From JAGWBD01 sp965197455 (lineage in GTDB: Bacteria > Chloroflexota > Anaerolineae > Aggregatilineales > Phototrophicaceae): DNA of 64,000 nt. The DNA lies in NCBI GenBank assembly GCA_965197455.1, contig OZ240208.1:2704712-2768711 (forward strand). The letters run 5' to 3'. Under the pieces are notes generated by a model, which had not been told where the DNA came from, made no database searches, and saw only the letters and a program-made list of their open reading frames with translations. Each line of letters begins with the position of its first letter. Position 1 is the stretch's first letter. The position numbers and the translations under genes are program-made. Positions 8,232 through 16,654 of the stretch are shown here, piece by piece.

Positions 8232-8681
8232 ATGGCGAAATACAAAACCTGGGTGCCCCGCGACAAGGAGATCGAGCGCGACTGGTGGGTTGTGGATGCC
8301 GAAGGGCAGACGCTCGGTCGCCTGGCCTCGCGCATTGCGCCTGTGTTGCGCGGCAAGCACAAGCCAACTTTCACGCCGCACACCGATGTCGGCGATTTTG
8401 TCATCGTCATCAATTGCGAAAAGATCGTGGTCACCGGCAACAAGCTCGACCAGAAGATGTACTATCGCCACTCCGGCTACAACGGCGGCCTCAAGACCAT
8501 TTCGCTGCGTCGTCAGCTGGAACGCTTTCCGGAGCGCGTCATTGAGGCGGCGGTGCGGGGCATGTTGCCGAAGAATGTGCTGGGCCGGAGCACGATGAAG
8601 AAGCTGCGCGTCTACGCCGGCGAAATACACCCCCACCAATCCCAGAGTCCACAGCAACTGACCTTTCAGGAGCAGGGCTAA
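8232..8681 (+). CDS. rplM: 50S ribosomal protein L13
   Basis: 149 residues. WWVVDAEGQTLGRLASRIA, the GKHKPTFTPHTDVGDFVIVIN block and VRGMLPKNVLGRSTMKKLRVY are L13 signatures. L13 is an early 23S-rRNA-binding assembly protein. It starts 83 bases after truA behind a good promoter and is followed after two bases by rpsI, the conserved L13-S9 pair. Confidence 0.97.
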   Translation: MAKYKTWVPRDKEIERDWWVVDAEGQTLGRLASRIAPVLRGKHKPTFTPHTDVGDFVIVINCEKIVVTGNKLDQKMYYRHSGYNGGLKTISLRRQLERFPERVIEAAVRGMLPKNVLGRSTMKKLRVYAGEIHPHQSQSPQQLTFQEQG

Positions 8682-8683
8682 CC

Positions 8684-9079
8684 ATGTCGGCACAATATTA
8701 CGAAGGCATCGGCCGCCGCAAGCAAGCCTCTGCGCGAGTACGTCTGTTTCCGGGCGGCACGGGCAACATCATCATTAATGACCGTGAGGCCAGCGACTAT
8801 CTGCCGCGCCACGGCGATCTCGACGACATCGCCGAGCCACTGCGCGCGGTCGGCCAGGAGAAGGTCTACAACATCAGCGTGCATGTGCAGGGCGGCGGCA
8901 TCTCCGGTCAGCGTGACGCCATCCGCCTGGGCATTTCGCGCGCACTGCTGAAGATCGACCCGGACCTCAAGCCAGAACTGAAGGCAAAGGACCTGCTCAC
9001 GCGCGATCCGCGCGTCAAGGAGCGCAAGAAGCCTGGGCTGCGCCGCGCCCGCAAGGCGCCGACCTACACCAAGCGCTAA
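8684..9079 (+). CDS. rpsI: 30S ribosomal protein S9
   Basis: 131 residues. YEGIGRRKQASARVRLFPGG at the N-terminus, GGGISGQRDAIRLGISRALL in the middle and the basic tail DPRVKERKKPGLRRARKAP ending TKR are diagnostic. The C-terminal Arg reaches the P-site tRNA. It ends the ribosomal block and is followed 36 bases later by an intrinsic terminator. Confidence 0.97.
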   Translation: MSAQYYEGIGRRKQASARVRLFPGGTGNIIINDREASDYLPRHGDLDDIAEPLRAVGQEKVYNISVHVQGGGISGQRDAIRLGISRALLKIDPDLKPELKAKDLLTRDPRVKERKKPGLRRARKAPTYTKR

Positions 9080-9115
9080 CGACGGGCGTTGCCGGTCGCA
9101 AGTCAAAAACACCAG

Positions 9116-9139
9116 GGCAGGCCAGCAGGCCTGCCTTTT
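9116..9139 (+). terminator. Intrinsic terminator after rpsI
   Basis: Perfect 8-bp stem GGCAGGCC / GGCCTGCC with an AGCA loop, followed by TTTT. It closes the rplM-rpsI transcript, and the following cupin gene starts 16 bases beyond it. Confidence 0.85.
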
Positions 9140-9155
9140 GTGCAGGGAGGCCTAC

Positions 9156-9476
9156 ATGAGCGATTTCACGCACTTCAGCGAACACCTGGGGGCGCGCACG
9201 GACAAGCATTACAAGGCCACCCTGTTCAGCGGCGACCAGCTCATGGTCGGCCTCAATTGTCTCGAGCCCGGCCAGCAGCAGCCCGTCCATGACCACGCAG
9301 ACCAGGACAAGGTCTACAGCGTGCTGGAGGGCAGCGGCGTCTTCACCGTGGGCGCAGAAGAGCGCAGCGTCGGCGTGGGCGCAGTGGTGTGGGCGCGGGC
9401 CGGCGTGCCCCATGGCGTGCGCAACGAAGGCGCGGAACGCCTGACGCTGCTGGTGTGCATCGCCCCGCCGCCCTGA
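9156..9476 (+). CDS. Small cupin-domain protein
   Basis: 106 residues, a single cupin_2 barrel. Cupin motif 1 is seen as PGQQQPVHDHADQDKVYSVLEG (metal-ligand type His-x-His, then Glu) and motif 2 as the VWARAGVPHGVRNEG region with His. Such proteins are usually metal-dependent small enzymes or sensors; the substrate cannot be told. ATG 9156 follows GGGAGG by five bases and was preferred over a TTG at 9138 that lies in the terminator. It appears monocistronic between the rpsI terminator and a convergent gene. Confidence 0.8.
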   Translation: MSDFTHFSEHLGARTDKHYKATLFSGDQLMVGLNCLEPGQQQPVHDHADQDKVYSVLEGSGVFTVGAEERSVGVGAVVWARAGVPHGVRNEGAERLTLLVCIAPPP

Positions 9477-9496
9477 AGCGGACCGGGAACCTGCGC

Positions 9497-10747
9497 TCAA
9501 AGCCCAAGCGCGCGCCGCAGCTGCACCCGAAACCGGACATGACCCTTGCGCCCGAATTTCAGCTTTGTCGCGCCATGGAAGGCCATGAAGTCGCGCAAGG
9601 CCGCCGCCACGTCGTCGATGAGGCGCTCGTCCAGCTCTACGTCGGGCTGCAGATGCAGGGCACGGATGTGCAGCGTGTTGCTGTCGCGCTCGAGTTTGGG
9701 GTCGAGACGGCCAATGAGGCGGTCGCGCTGCAGGATGGGCAGCGTGAAATAGCCCCACTTGCGCTTTTTCTGCAGCACATACATCTCGATATCGTGGTGG
9801 TAATCCCAAAATGCATGGCCCTGGCCCTTGGCCCACAGCAGGCTGTCGAAGGGGCTGAGCAGGGTCGTGTGCTCTGGCTGCAGCTCGCCGTCCAGGGCGC
9901 GCTGCAAATCGGGCAGGCGCTCGCGATGCAAGACCAGCTCGCGCGTCACGCCGCCGCACACTTCGCCCGTTACGGTGAGCAGCGCGCCCTCTGCCCGCAT
10001 GGCATCCAGGGCCTGTTTGGCGGGTTGACGGTTCATGTAGGCGTAGTCGGCGACGCTCGCCAACTCGCAGATGCCCAGCGAGCGCAGGGCCTGCTCGACG
10101 TCGTGACGGTCGGCTTCTTCCATGGTGGCCGGGCGGGTGTCGACCCACTGCGGCAGCACGCGTTGTGGCAGATCATAGACGCGCTGGAAGTTGACGCGGT
10201 CGCTGATAGACAGCTCGCCGCAATCGTAGAGGTATTCGAGCGCCCTTTTGGCCGGTTTCCAGTCCCACCAGGCGCCGCGTTTTTCTCCATCGTAGGCGAA
10301 GTCAGCGGCGCGCAGCGCGCCTTCTGCGGCAATGCGCCGGCGCACCAGCGCGAGGGTTGGTGCAGCTTCGTCGCGCTGCAGCCAGCGTCGCCAGCCCAGC
10401 CGCTTGCTGCGCGCTGCCGTGCGCGCCATGCTGAAGCGGTAATGTTCCAGCGGGATAATGGACGCGGCCTTTTTCCAGTACTCGAAGAAGCGCTGTTCGC
10501 CCGGCCGAAAGAGCAGCGCATCTATCAGTGCCGGGTCATAGCAGCCGAGTCGGCTCCACAGCGCCAGATAATGGCTGCGCGCCACCACCTGCAGCGTGTC
10601 GATTTGCAGGCAGCCCAGCGCCAGCACGGTCCGGTAAATGGCTTCTGCGTCCGGCGCGGCATCAGGTTTGCTGCCGAGGCACTGGGCGTGCAGCGTCAGC
10701 GCGCGGCTGGCCTGCAGGGGAACGGGACTGGCTGGAAGTGCGGACAT
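9497..10747 (-). CDS. YcaQ/AlkX-type winged-helix DNA glycosylase
   Basis: 416 residues of the HTH_42 (COG3214) family, which unhooks alkylated or interstrand-crosslinked bases. The family active-site motif Gln-hydrophobic-Asp is visible as LQID at residues 47-50 followed by TLQVVARSHY. The conserved DWKPAKRALEYLYDCGEL winged-helix block and C-terminal LLSPFDSLLW and RLIGRLDPKLER blocks are present. QxD (rather than QxQ) points to the AlkX-like subgroup from family knowledge. It is divergent from the YabN-MazG gene with an 86-base gap. An acid-lability or repair role is inferred. Confidence 0.82.
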   Translation of the reverse strand: MSALPASPVPLQASRALTLHAQCLGSKPDAAPDAEAIYRTVLALGCLQIDTLQVVARSHYLALWSRLGCYDPALIDALLFRPGEQRFFEYWKKAASIIPLEHYRFSMARTAARSKRLGWRRWLQRDEAAPTLALVRRRIAAEGALRAADFAYDGEKRGAWWDWKPAKRALEYLYDCGELSISDRVNFQRVYDLPQRVLPQWVDTRPATMEEADRHDVEQALRSLGICELASVADYAYMNRQPAKQALDAMRAEGALLTVTGEVCGGVTRELVLHRERLPDLQRALDGELQPEHTTLLSPFDSLLWAKGQGHAFWDYHHDIEMYVLQKKRKWGYFTLPILQRDRLIGRLDPKLERDSNTLHIRALHLQPDVELDERLIDDVAAALRDFMAFHGATKLKFGRKGHVRFRVQLRRALGL

Positions 10748-10761
10748 GGGCGGTTCCTGGC

Positions 10762-10790
10762 TTGCGCGGATGGGCGGGCGCTGCTAGCCT
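10762..10790 (+). promoter_or_regulatory. Possible promoter for the YabN-MazG gene
   Basis: TTGCGC at 10762-10767, 17 bases, then TAGCCT at 10785-10790, in the gap between two divergent genes. The -10 is weak. Confidence 0.3.
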
Positions 10791-10833
10791 GGCACAGGCG
10801 TTCGCGGGCGACAACGACGGAAAGGGTGCGCAG

Positions 10834-12285
10834 ATGAGCATTTCCATTGTGGGGCTGGGGCCGGGCGCAGCCGAGGATCTGACGCGCCGGGCGTGGCGCG
10901 CGCTGAACGCTGCGTCGCAACTCTTTCTGCGCACGTCGCAACACGGCTGCGTCCAGGGTCTGCCAGCGACGCTGAACTATACCAGTTTTGACACGCTCTA
11001 CGAAGCGCACGATCGCTTCGAGGACGTGTACGCGGCCATCATCGCGCAGCTGCTGGCGGCCGCGCACAAGGGCGACGTGGTCTACGCGGTGCCGGGCGAC
11101 CCGCTGGTGGGCGAGGCCACGACCACCGGGTTGCTGCAGGCGGCGCAGGCGGAAGGCATCGCGGTGCACATCGTCAACGGCCTCAGCTTTGTGGAGCCGT
11201 TGCTGGCGCAGCTGGGCGTGGACGCGCTGGACGGCCTGCAACTGCTGGACGGGCTGCAGGTGGCCGCCATGCATCATCCGCCGCTCAACCCCGCCTTCCC
11301 GGCGCTGCTGGCGCAGGTCTACAGTCCGGCGGTTGCCTCCGACATCAAGCTGACGCTGATGAACCAGTATCCGGATGATTTTCAATTGCAGCTGGTGCAC
11401 GGCGCCGGCACCGCCGAAGTACAGGTGGAGGCACTTCCGCTCTTCGCCCTCGACCGCAGCATCGCCATTGGCCCGCTCACGGCGCTCTACCTGCCCGCGC
11501 TGGGGGAGCACAGCAGCTTTGAGGCCGCGCAGGAGATCATCGCCCATCTGCGCGCGCCGGAAGGCTGCCCCTGGGATCGTGAACAGACGCATGAGTCGCT
11601 GCGCCGCTTCCTCATCGAGGAGGCCTGGGAGGTGCTGGAGGCCATCGAGGAGGGCGACGCGGCGGCCCTGGCCGAGGAACTGGGCGACCTGCTGCTGCAG
11701 ATTGTGCTGCACACGCAGATCGCCACCGAGGATGGCCGCTTCCGCATGAGCGACGTGCTGCAGCACATCATCGCCAAGATGATCCGGCGCCACCCGCACG
11801 TCTGGGGCGACACCGAGGTCAACAACGACCCGGATGTCGTGGTGGATAACTGGGAGGAGATCAAGCGCGCGGAGAAGACCGCCATCGGCAAGGGCGACGA
11901 GTTCCTGCTGGACAGCCTGCCGCGCGGTATGCCGGCCCTGCTGGAGGCGTTGCGCATCCAGGAGCGCGCCGCCAGGGTCAACTTCGACTGGCCGCATCTG
12001 GAGCAGGTGCTGGACAAGCTGCGCGAGGAGCTGGACGAGTTGCAGGCGGCGCAGAGCGATGTGGAGCGCGAGGAAGAGCTGGGCGACGTGCTCTTCACGC
12101 TGGTCAACCTGGCGCGCTGGCTGAAGGTGGAGCCGGAGGGCGCCCTGCGCTCCGCCAACGCGAAGTTCCGCCGCCGCTTTCGTTACATTGAGCAGCATAC
12201 AAGGGCAGCGGGACGCCCGTTGACCGAACAAAGTCTGGCGCAGCTGGACGCGCTGTGGAATGCGGCACGTGCGGCCGGGCTGTAA
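10834..12285 (+). CDS. YabN-type fusion: SAM tetrapyrrole-methylase-like domain + MazG pyrophosphatase
   Basis: 483 residues, close to Bacillus YabN. Residues 1-220 form a Rossmann-like tetrapyrrole methylase fold (VGLGPGAAEDLT at the start, YAVPGDPLVGEATTT mid-domain). From about 230 there are two MazG repeats. The first has the full EExxE...ExxD metal site (LIEEAWEVLEAIEEGD...EELGDLLLQIVLH); the second has LREELDELQAAQ and REEELGDVLFTLVN. MazG hydrolyses non-canonical NTPs to NMP and PPi. The role of the methylase half is unknown across the family. It converges with the tRNA methyltransferase gene, eight bases apart. Confidence 0.9.
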   Translation: MSISIVGLGPGAAEDLTRRAWRALNAASQLFLRTSQHGCVQGLPATLNYTSFDTLYEAHDRFEDVYAAIIAQLLAAAHKGDVVYAVPGDPLVGEATTTGLLQAAQAEGIAVHIVNGLSFVEPLLAQLGVDALDGLQLLDGLQVAAMHHPPLNPAFPALLAQVYSPAVASDIKLTLMNQYPDDFQLQLVHGAGTAEVQVEALPLFALDRSIAIGPLTALYLPALGEHSSFEAAQEIIAHLRAPEGCPWDREQTHESLRRFLIEEAWEVLEAIEEGDAAALAEELGDLLLQIVLHTQIATEDGRFRMSDVLQHIIAKMIRRHPHVWGDTEVNNDPDVVVDNWEEIKRAEKTAIGKGDEFLLDSLPRGMPALLEALRIQERAARVNFDWPHLEQVLDKLREELDELQAAQSDVEREEELGDVLFTLVNLARWLKVEPEGALRSANAKFRRRFRYIEQHTRAAGRPLTEQSLAQLDALWNAARAAGL

Positions 12286-12293
12286 ACGCAGCC

Positions 12294-13370
12294 TCAGGCG
12301 CGCCGCTCAAGCAAATAGATGCGCGGGTGCAGGCCGCCCTGAAAGACCTTCACCTCCTGCAGCAAGGTCCACTGCGCCGCGCAGTCGCGCAGCACACGTT
12401 CCATCAAGCGAATCTCGTGCGTGATGAAAATGGCGCGCGCATGCGGCGCCGCCACGCGCCCCGCCTCGGCCAGCACCTGCGGATACAACGTCAAATTCGC
12501 GTCGTGCGAGCCCAGCAGCTGTCCCCAGGGCAGGTCGCCGCAGAGCACGTCGAGGCTCGCGTCCGGCAGTTTCAGCCGTGTCGCGTCCATCGCGAAGAGC
12601 TGCCCGATGTCCTGCGCGCCGGCGGCCTGCAGATTGTCAGCGGCGCAGCGCAGCGCCTGCGCATCCGTGTCGCAGCCGGCTGCGGCCTGCACGGGCGCGC
12701 GCAGCAATCGCTCGATGAGCAGGGTGCCGCTGCCGCACATCAGGTTGAAGAAGCGGTCCTCGGGCTGCGGCTGGGTCATCTCGATCATGGCGGCGGCGAT
12801 GGTGGCGTTGAGCGCGCCAGGCAGGTTGCAGACGCGCCAGGCGCGCGCGGACAGCGGCCGCGGCGTCAGGCGGGTCAACACCTCCCAGCCGCTTTCGTGC
12901 AGGTCGGCCACCCGGATGCGCAGCAGCAGGTCGCCCTCGTTCTCGTCATACACCAGACTGGTCTGGGCGGCGATGGCCGCGCGCAAACGCTGCATCACGC
13001 TTGACTCGCGGCCGGCGGCGCTGATGCGGAAGCTTTTGAAGCTGGCCGCGCCGTGCAGGCTGCGCACCGTTTCAATATGGCGCAGCAGGCGCGTGAGGTG
13101 CTGGTGACCCAGCAGCGCGGCTGGCCGCGGGATGTCAAAGCGCCGCACCAAATAGATTGCGTTGCACTTGCCGACGCTGCCCAGCGCCGCCAGGTCGCCA
13201 GTGAAGCGGAAGGGCAGTTCGTCAGGCCGCTGCTTGCGCAGCAGCCGCGCGTCGGCGCCGAAGCGCGTGAGCAGCTCGCTGCTGGCCTGCGCCTTCAGCC
13301 CGGCGACCACCTCGGCCTCGCACAGGTAGCGCTCGCGCTCGGTCGAAACGGGTTTGCGGGCCCGTTTCAT
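12294..13370 (-). CDS. THUMP-type tRNA (guanine-N2-)-methyltransferase, TrmN/Trm14-like
   Basis: 358 residues. A divergent THUMP-like RNA-binding region (about 60-165) precedes a Rossmann methyltransferase with SAM motif NLMCGSGTLLIE (209-220) and catalytic motif GDLPWG (278-283). The D-L-P-x-G form is that of the Trm14/THUMPD3/TrmN branch, which makes m2G at tRNA position 6, rather than the NPPY form of rRNA enzymes. ATG 13370 was chosen because upstream in-frame codons run through a probable promoter. Target specificity is inferred from the motif, not shown. Confidence 0.8.
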   Translation of the reverse strand: MKRARKPVSTERERYLCEAEVVAGLKAQASSELLTRFGADARLLRKQRPDELPFRFTGDLAALGSVGKCNAIYLVRRFDIPRPAALLGHQHLTRLLRHIETVRSLHGAASFKSFRISAAGRESSVMQRLRAAIAAQTSLVYDENEGDLLLRIRVADLHESGWEVLTRLTPRPLSARAWRVCNLPGALNATIAAAMIEMTQPQPEDRFFNLMCGSGTLLIERLLRAPVQAAAGCDTDAQALRCAADNLQAAGAQDIGQLFAMDATRLKLPDASLDVLCGDLPWGQLLGSHDANLTLYPQVLAEAGRVAAPHARAIFITHEIRLMERVLRDCAAQWTLLQEVKVFQGGLHPRIYLLERRA

Positions 13371-13432
13371 GGTGTGGGCCTGGCAAGGTGGGGTGTGGGC
13401 AAGTCTGTCTCCCTGGCTATTACAGCCTGGCC

Positions 13433-13441
13433 AGTATAGCA
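13433..13441 (-). promoter_or_regulatory. Extended -10 promoter for the tRNA methyltransferase gene
   Basis: On the minus strand TGCTATACT (bases 13441 to 13433), an extended -10, about 63 bases before the ATG. The same TGCTATACTGG 11-mer recurs twice near 49.1 kb. Confidence 0.5.
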
Positions 13442-13480
13442 GCATGTCTGGTCGCGGCTGGCAGTCCACTACGGAGCGGC

Positions 13481-13486
13481 TATGCT
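13481..13486 (+). promoter_or_regulatory. Possible -10 of a leaderless transcript (APH-fold kinase)
   Basis: TATGCT lies only six bases before the ATG at 13493, so initiation would fall on or next to the start codon; no Shine-Dalgarno is present. A TGGCAG-like -35 sits about 16 bases upstream. Confidence 0.3.
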
Positions 13487-13492
13487 GGGCGT

Positions 13493-14506
13493 ATGAGCGC
13501 GAGCCTGAATCACGAAGCGCGCCTGGCCCTGCTGCAAGCCGCCGCCCCGACTCTTGGCGCGGCCTTCGGCCTGGACGTGCTGCGCGTCCACCGGCTGCCA
13601 TCCCTCAGCCGGGCGGTCTTCGCGCTGGAGGACGCTGCGGGGCGCTATGTGCTGCGCGTGCATCACGACCACGAGCGGGGCGAGCAGCTCAACTCGCTGC
13701 TGACCTGGCTGCAGGCGCTGGCAGGAACGGGGCTGTGCGTGCCGCGACCGCTGCCCGGCGTGGCGGGCGCGTGGCTGGCGCAAGTCCAGGTAGACGGGCT
13801 GCCGGGACAACAACGCTGCAGCCTGTTGACCTGGCTGCCGGGCGCAGCGCTGGCGCCGGAGTCGCTGACGCCTGCGCAGGCGCGGGCCATGGGTGATCTG
13901 CTGGCGCGACTGCACAACTTCGCCACCCGGTGGTCGCCGCCGCCTGGCTTCGCGCGGCCGCGGCTGGATGCGGATGGGCTTTTCGGTGCGCATTCCCCTT
14001 ACGCTTCCGCCACTGGCGACGCGCTCTTCACGCCGGAGTTGCGTGAGCTGATGGCCGCGGTGGCGCAAGGGACGCGTGAATTGATGCAGCGCCTGGACGC
14101 GCAGCCGGATGTGCGCGGCCTCATCCACGCGGACTTCATCGTCAAGAACTGCCTGTTCAGCGACGCGGGAGTCTCTGCGCTGGATTTCGACGACTGCGCC
14201 TGGGGCTACTTCCTCTACGATCTGGCGCCGGCCATACTGCAGTTCAGCGCGCTGCCCGGGCAGGCGGCGCTGGCGGAGGCCCTGTGGACTGGCTACACAT
14301 TGCGCAGACCCGTAGCGCAAACGCAGTGCAGCGAACTCGAGACCCTGGTGGCCGCGCGGCTGGCCGCTTCCTGCCGCTGGCTGGCCGCCAACCAGCACGC
14401 GCCGCAGGTGCGCGCGCAGACGCCTGAGCTACTGGCGCAGCGCACAATAACCCTGCGCGACTACCTCGCCACGGGCCGGGTGCGGCGGCGCTCGGCGATG
14501 TTGTAA
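13493..14506 (+). CDS. APH-fold phosphotransferase (homoserine kinase II / SrkA-like)
   Basis: 337 residues with the aminoglycoside phosphotransferase fold: nucleotide-binding N-lobe (VFALEDAAGRYVLRVHH, Lys replaced by Arg in the beta-3 strand), catalytic loop LIHADFIVKNCLF (Asp about residue 215, Asn about 220) and metal motif ALDFDDCAWGYFLYDLA (DFDD in place of DFG). The substrate is unknown; homologues act on homoserine, fructosamine or protein Ser/Thr. Genomic context gives no clue, since it stands alone with an amidohydrolase downstream. No antibiotic-resistance claim can be made. Confidence 0.75.
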   Translation: MSASLNHEARLALLQAAAPTLGAAFGLDVLRVHRLPSLSRAVFALEDAAGRYVLRVHHDHERGEQLNSLLTWLQALAGTGLCVPRPLPGVAGAWLAQVQVDGLPGQQRCSLLTWLPGAALAPESLTPAQARAMGDLLARLHNFATRWSPPPGFARPRLDADGLFGAHSPYASATGDALFTPELRELMAAVAQGTRELMQRLDAQPDVRGLIHADFIVKNCLFSDAGVSALDFDDCAWGYFLYDLAPAILQFSALPGQAALAEALWTGYTLRRPVAQTQCSELETLVAARLAASCRWLAANQHAPQVRAQTPELLAQRTITLRDYLATGRVRRRSAML

Positions 14507-14543
14507 ATGCAAGGAGCCTGACGGGATTGGGAAGGAGCACGGC

Positions 14544-15833
14544 ATGACTGACCTGGCCGAACACATTCAGCACAGCTGGCTGTGCGATACGCATGAGCAC
14601 CTGCGGACGGAACGCGAATACCTGGAGCGGGGGCCCGACGTGCTCGTCGACCTCTTCGGCAACTACGCCGCCGCGGACCTGATCTCCGCCGGCGCCTCGC
14701 AGGCAGCCGTGGCGGCTCTGCTCGACAGCGGCAACGCGGACATCCAGGCGCGCTGGCAGGGCGTGAGCGAAGCCTGGGCGCACTGCCGTTACACGGGTTA
14801 CGGCGAGGCGGTACGCAGTGTCGCGCGCGACGTATACGACATGGATGAGATCACGGTAGCCGGTATTGAGGCCGCAGCATTGCGCAATCTGCAACTGCGC
14901 CAGCCCGGCGAGCGGCTGCGCATCCTGCGCGAGCGCGGGCGGCTCGACCATGTGCAGGTTGACGACATGCAGTGGGCCTGCGCGCCGGATGAATCCGGCT
15001 CCGGTTTCTTCCTCTACGATCTCTCGCTGCTCGACTTCGCCGCGGGTCGATTCGATGCGCAGGCGCTGGAACAGGAGACGGGCATTGAGCCGCGCGATCT
15101 GGAAAGCCTGGATGCGGCCATGGCGGCGCTCTTCGCGAAGTACGGCCCCCTGGCCATCGCCGTGAAGACGCAACACGCTTACGAACGCACGCTGCTCTGG
15201 CAGGCGCGCACGCGGGAGGAAGTCGCCGCTGTGCTGGCGCGACACCTGCGCGGCGCGGCGCTGGACGTGGCTGAGCGTCTCTGTCTGGGCGACTGGTGCC
15301 TGGCGCGCGGCGCGGCGCTGGCGGCGGAGTACAAGCTGCCGCTCAAGATCCATACCGGCTACTACACCGGCAACAACCGCATGCCGGTGGACTTCATCCG
15401 CCCCGGCAATCTCTGCGCGCTGCTGGCCGCGCAGCCGGAGACGCGCTTCGTGCTGATGCACAACGGCTGGCCCTACGATGCCGAGCTGGCGGCCCTGGCC
15501 AAACACTATGCCAACGTGTGGGTGGACATGTGCTGGGCCTGGAGCATCGACCCGCACAGCAGCGCAGACTTTCTGCGACGCCTGATCCACAGCGTACCCG
15601 TAAACAAGATCTTTGCCTTTGGCGGCGACACTGCCTGGCCCAACATCGCCGTGGCCTACGCGCAGCAGGCCCGGCGCGGGTTGACGCGCGCCTTGCAGGC
15701 CGAGGTCGACGAGAATGCGCTGTGCGAGGCGGAAGCCATGGCGCTGGCCACGCAACTGATGCAGGGCAACCAGCACAGTTGCTTCGACCTGACGGGCCGG
15801 CGCGCGACGCTGCGCGCGCGGCTGGCGGGCTGA
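14544..15833 (+). CDS. Amidohydrolase-2 family protein (uronate isomerase-like TIM barrel)
   Basis: 429 residues. Metal-binding features of the amidohydrolase superfamily appear in order: DTHEHL near residue 14-19, KIHTGYY (His about 273), LMHNGWPY (His about 306) and FGGDTAWPN (Asp about 359). The layout, and the long insertion before the second His, resemble the glucuronate isomerase / amidohydrolase_2 branch, but sequence alone does not decide between hydrolase, decarboxylase and isomerase. AAGGAG precedes the ATG. The 37-base gap after the kinase suggests possible co-transcription. Confidence 0.7.
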   Translation: MTDLAEHIQHSWLCDTHEHLRTEREYLERGPDVLVDLFGNYAAADLISAGASQAAVAALLDSGNADIQARWQGVSEAWAHCRYTGYGEAVRSVARDVYDMDEITVAGIEAAALRNLQLRQPGERLRILRERGRLDHVQVDDMQWACAPDESGSGFFLYDLSLLDFAAGRFDAQALEQETGIEPRDLESLDAAMAALFAKYGPLAIAVKTQHAYERTLLWQARTREEVAAVLARHLRGAALDVAERLCLGDWCLARGAALAAEYKLPLKIHTGYYTGNNRMPVDFIRPGNLCALLAAQPETRFVLMHNGWPYDAELAALAKHYANVWVDMCWAWSIDPHSSADFLRRLIHSVPVNKIFAFGGDTAWPNIAVAYAQQARRGLTRALQAEVDENALCEAEAMALATQLMQGNQHSCFDLTGRRATLRARLAG

Positions 15834-15888
15834 GGGTGCCGGCAACGCGGCCTGTACCTGGCGCGGCTTCGCCGCTACCATGGCCAGG

Positions 15889-15919
15889 AAAGACAAATCC
15901 CGCACCAGAAGTGCGGGAT
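15889..15919 (-). terminator. Intrinsic terminator of tRNA-Pro
   Basis: A perfect 9-bp stem ATCCCGCAC / GTGCGGGAT around a five-base loop, followed on the minus strand by TTGTCTTT. It starts six bases after the tRNA 3' end. Confidence 0.8.
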
Positions 15920-15924
15920 ACTTG

Positions 15925-15998
15925 TCGGGGCGACGGGATTCGAACCCATGACCTCACCGACCCGAACGGTGCGCGCTACCGGGCTGCGCCACGCCCCG
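15925..15998 (-). tRNA. tRNA-Pro (anticodon CGG)
   Basis: 74 bases. Acceptor CGGGGCG / CGCCCCG with discriminator A; D-arm GCGCAGCCCGGTAGCGC; anticodon stem CACCG / CGGTG enclosing TTCGGGT, so the anticodon is CGG; T-arm with GGGTTCGAATCCC. CCA is not encoded. It has its own promoter and terminator and is divergent from the phosphatidyltransferase gene. Confidence 0.97.
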
Positions 15999-16007
15999 AA
16001 CTGCGCG

Positions 16008-16036
16008 AGTGTAGCGGTCGCGCGCGCGAATGACAA
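16008..16036 (-). promoter_or_regulatory. Promoter of tRNA-Pro
   Basis: On the minus strand TTGTCA (16036-16031), 17 bases, TACACT (16013-16008), about ten bases before the tRNA 5' end. It borders the start of the divergent gene at 16046. Confidence 0.75.
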
Positions 16037-16045
16037 GAGTGGCTT

Positions 16046-16642
16046 GTGAGCGGCCCCTCCGACACGCTGACCGGGCGCGCGCGCCGCATGACCGGACGGC
16101 AGCTGGCGCAGCTGGGCATGACGCTGCATCGTCTGGGCGTCTCCGCGAACGCCATCACCAGCGCCGGTCTGCTGCTGACGCTGCTGGCGGCGCTGCTCAT
16201 CGCGGACGGGCAGCTGCAACAGGGCGGTCTGCTGCTGCTGTTGAGTCTGCCGCTGGACGCGCTGGATGGCGCGGTGGCGCGCGCCGCGGCGCGCACGACA
16301 GTCTTCGGCGGCGTGCTCGATTCCACGCTGGACCGCTACGCCGACGCTGCATTGTTCGCGGGGCTGGGGTATTATTTCGCCGGACTGGGGCAGATGGATC
16401 GCCTCGCGCTGGCCTTGCTCGCGCTGGTCGGCAGCTACGGCGTCAGCTACGTGCGGGCGCGCGCCGGCGAAGCGGGCATCTCGCTGCAGGATGGTTTGTT
16501 TACGCGCCTGGAGCGCGTTGTCGTTTTATTGCTGGCGCTGCTGATTCCGGCGCTGCTGCTGCCCGGCCTGTGGCTGCTGGCCCTGGGCAGCAACCTGACC
16601 GCGCTGCAGCGACTGTGGCTGGTCTACCGACGGGAACAATGA
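16046..16642 (+). CDS. CDP-alcohol phosphatidyltransferase family membrane protein
   Basis: 198 residues, with about five hydrophobic helices. The full family motif D-x2-DG-x2-AR-x8-G-x3-D-x3-D is seen from Asp71 (DALDGAVAR, then GGVLDSTLDRYAD). Such integral enzymes displace CMP from CDP-diacylglycerol or a related donor to form phospholipid head groups (phosphatidylglycerophosphate, inositol-phosphate or similar); the acceptor cannot be read from sequence. GTG 16046 is taken as start; ATG 16088 is an alternative. lgt follows after 12 bases, consistent with a membrane-lipid mini-operon. Confidence 0.85.
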   Translation: MSGPSDTLTGRARRMTGRQLAQLGMTLHRLGVSANAITSAGLLLTLLAALLIADGQLQQGGLLLLLSLPLDALDGAVARAAARTTVFGGVLDSTLDRYADAALFAGLGYYFAGLGQMDRLALALLALVGSYGVSYVRARAGEAGISLQDGLFTRLERVVVLLLALLIPALLLPGLWLLALGSNLTALQRLWLVYRREQ

Positions 16643-16654
16643 GGGAGTTGGCTG

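Noticed and set aside
13493..14506. Aminoglycoside resistance gene
   Set aside because: The APH fold is broad and the active-site details (HADFIVKN, DFDD) do not point to antibiotic kinases; no resistance context.
14244..15905. Minus-strand 550-codon frame over the amidohydrolase
   Set aside because: Shadow frame; the plus strand has metal-site motifs and a ribosome-binding site.
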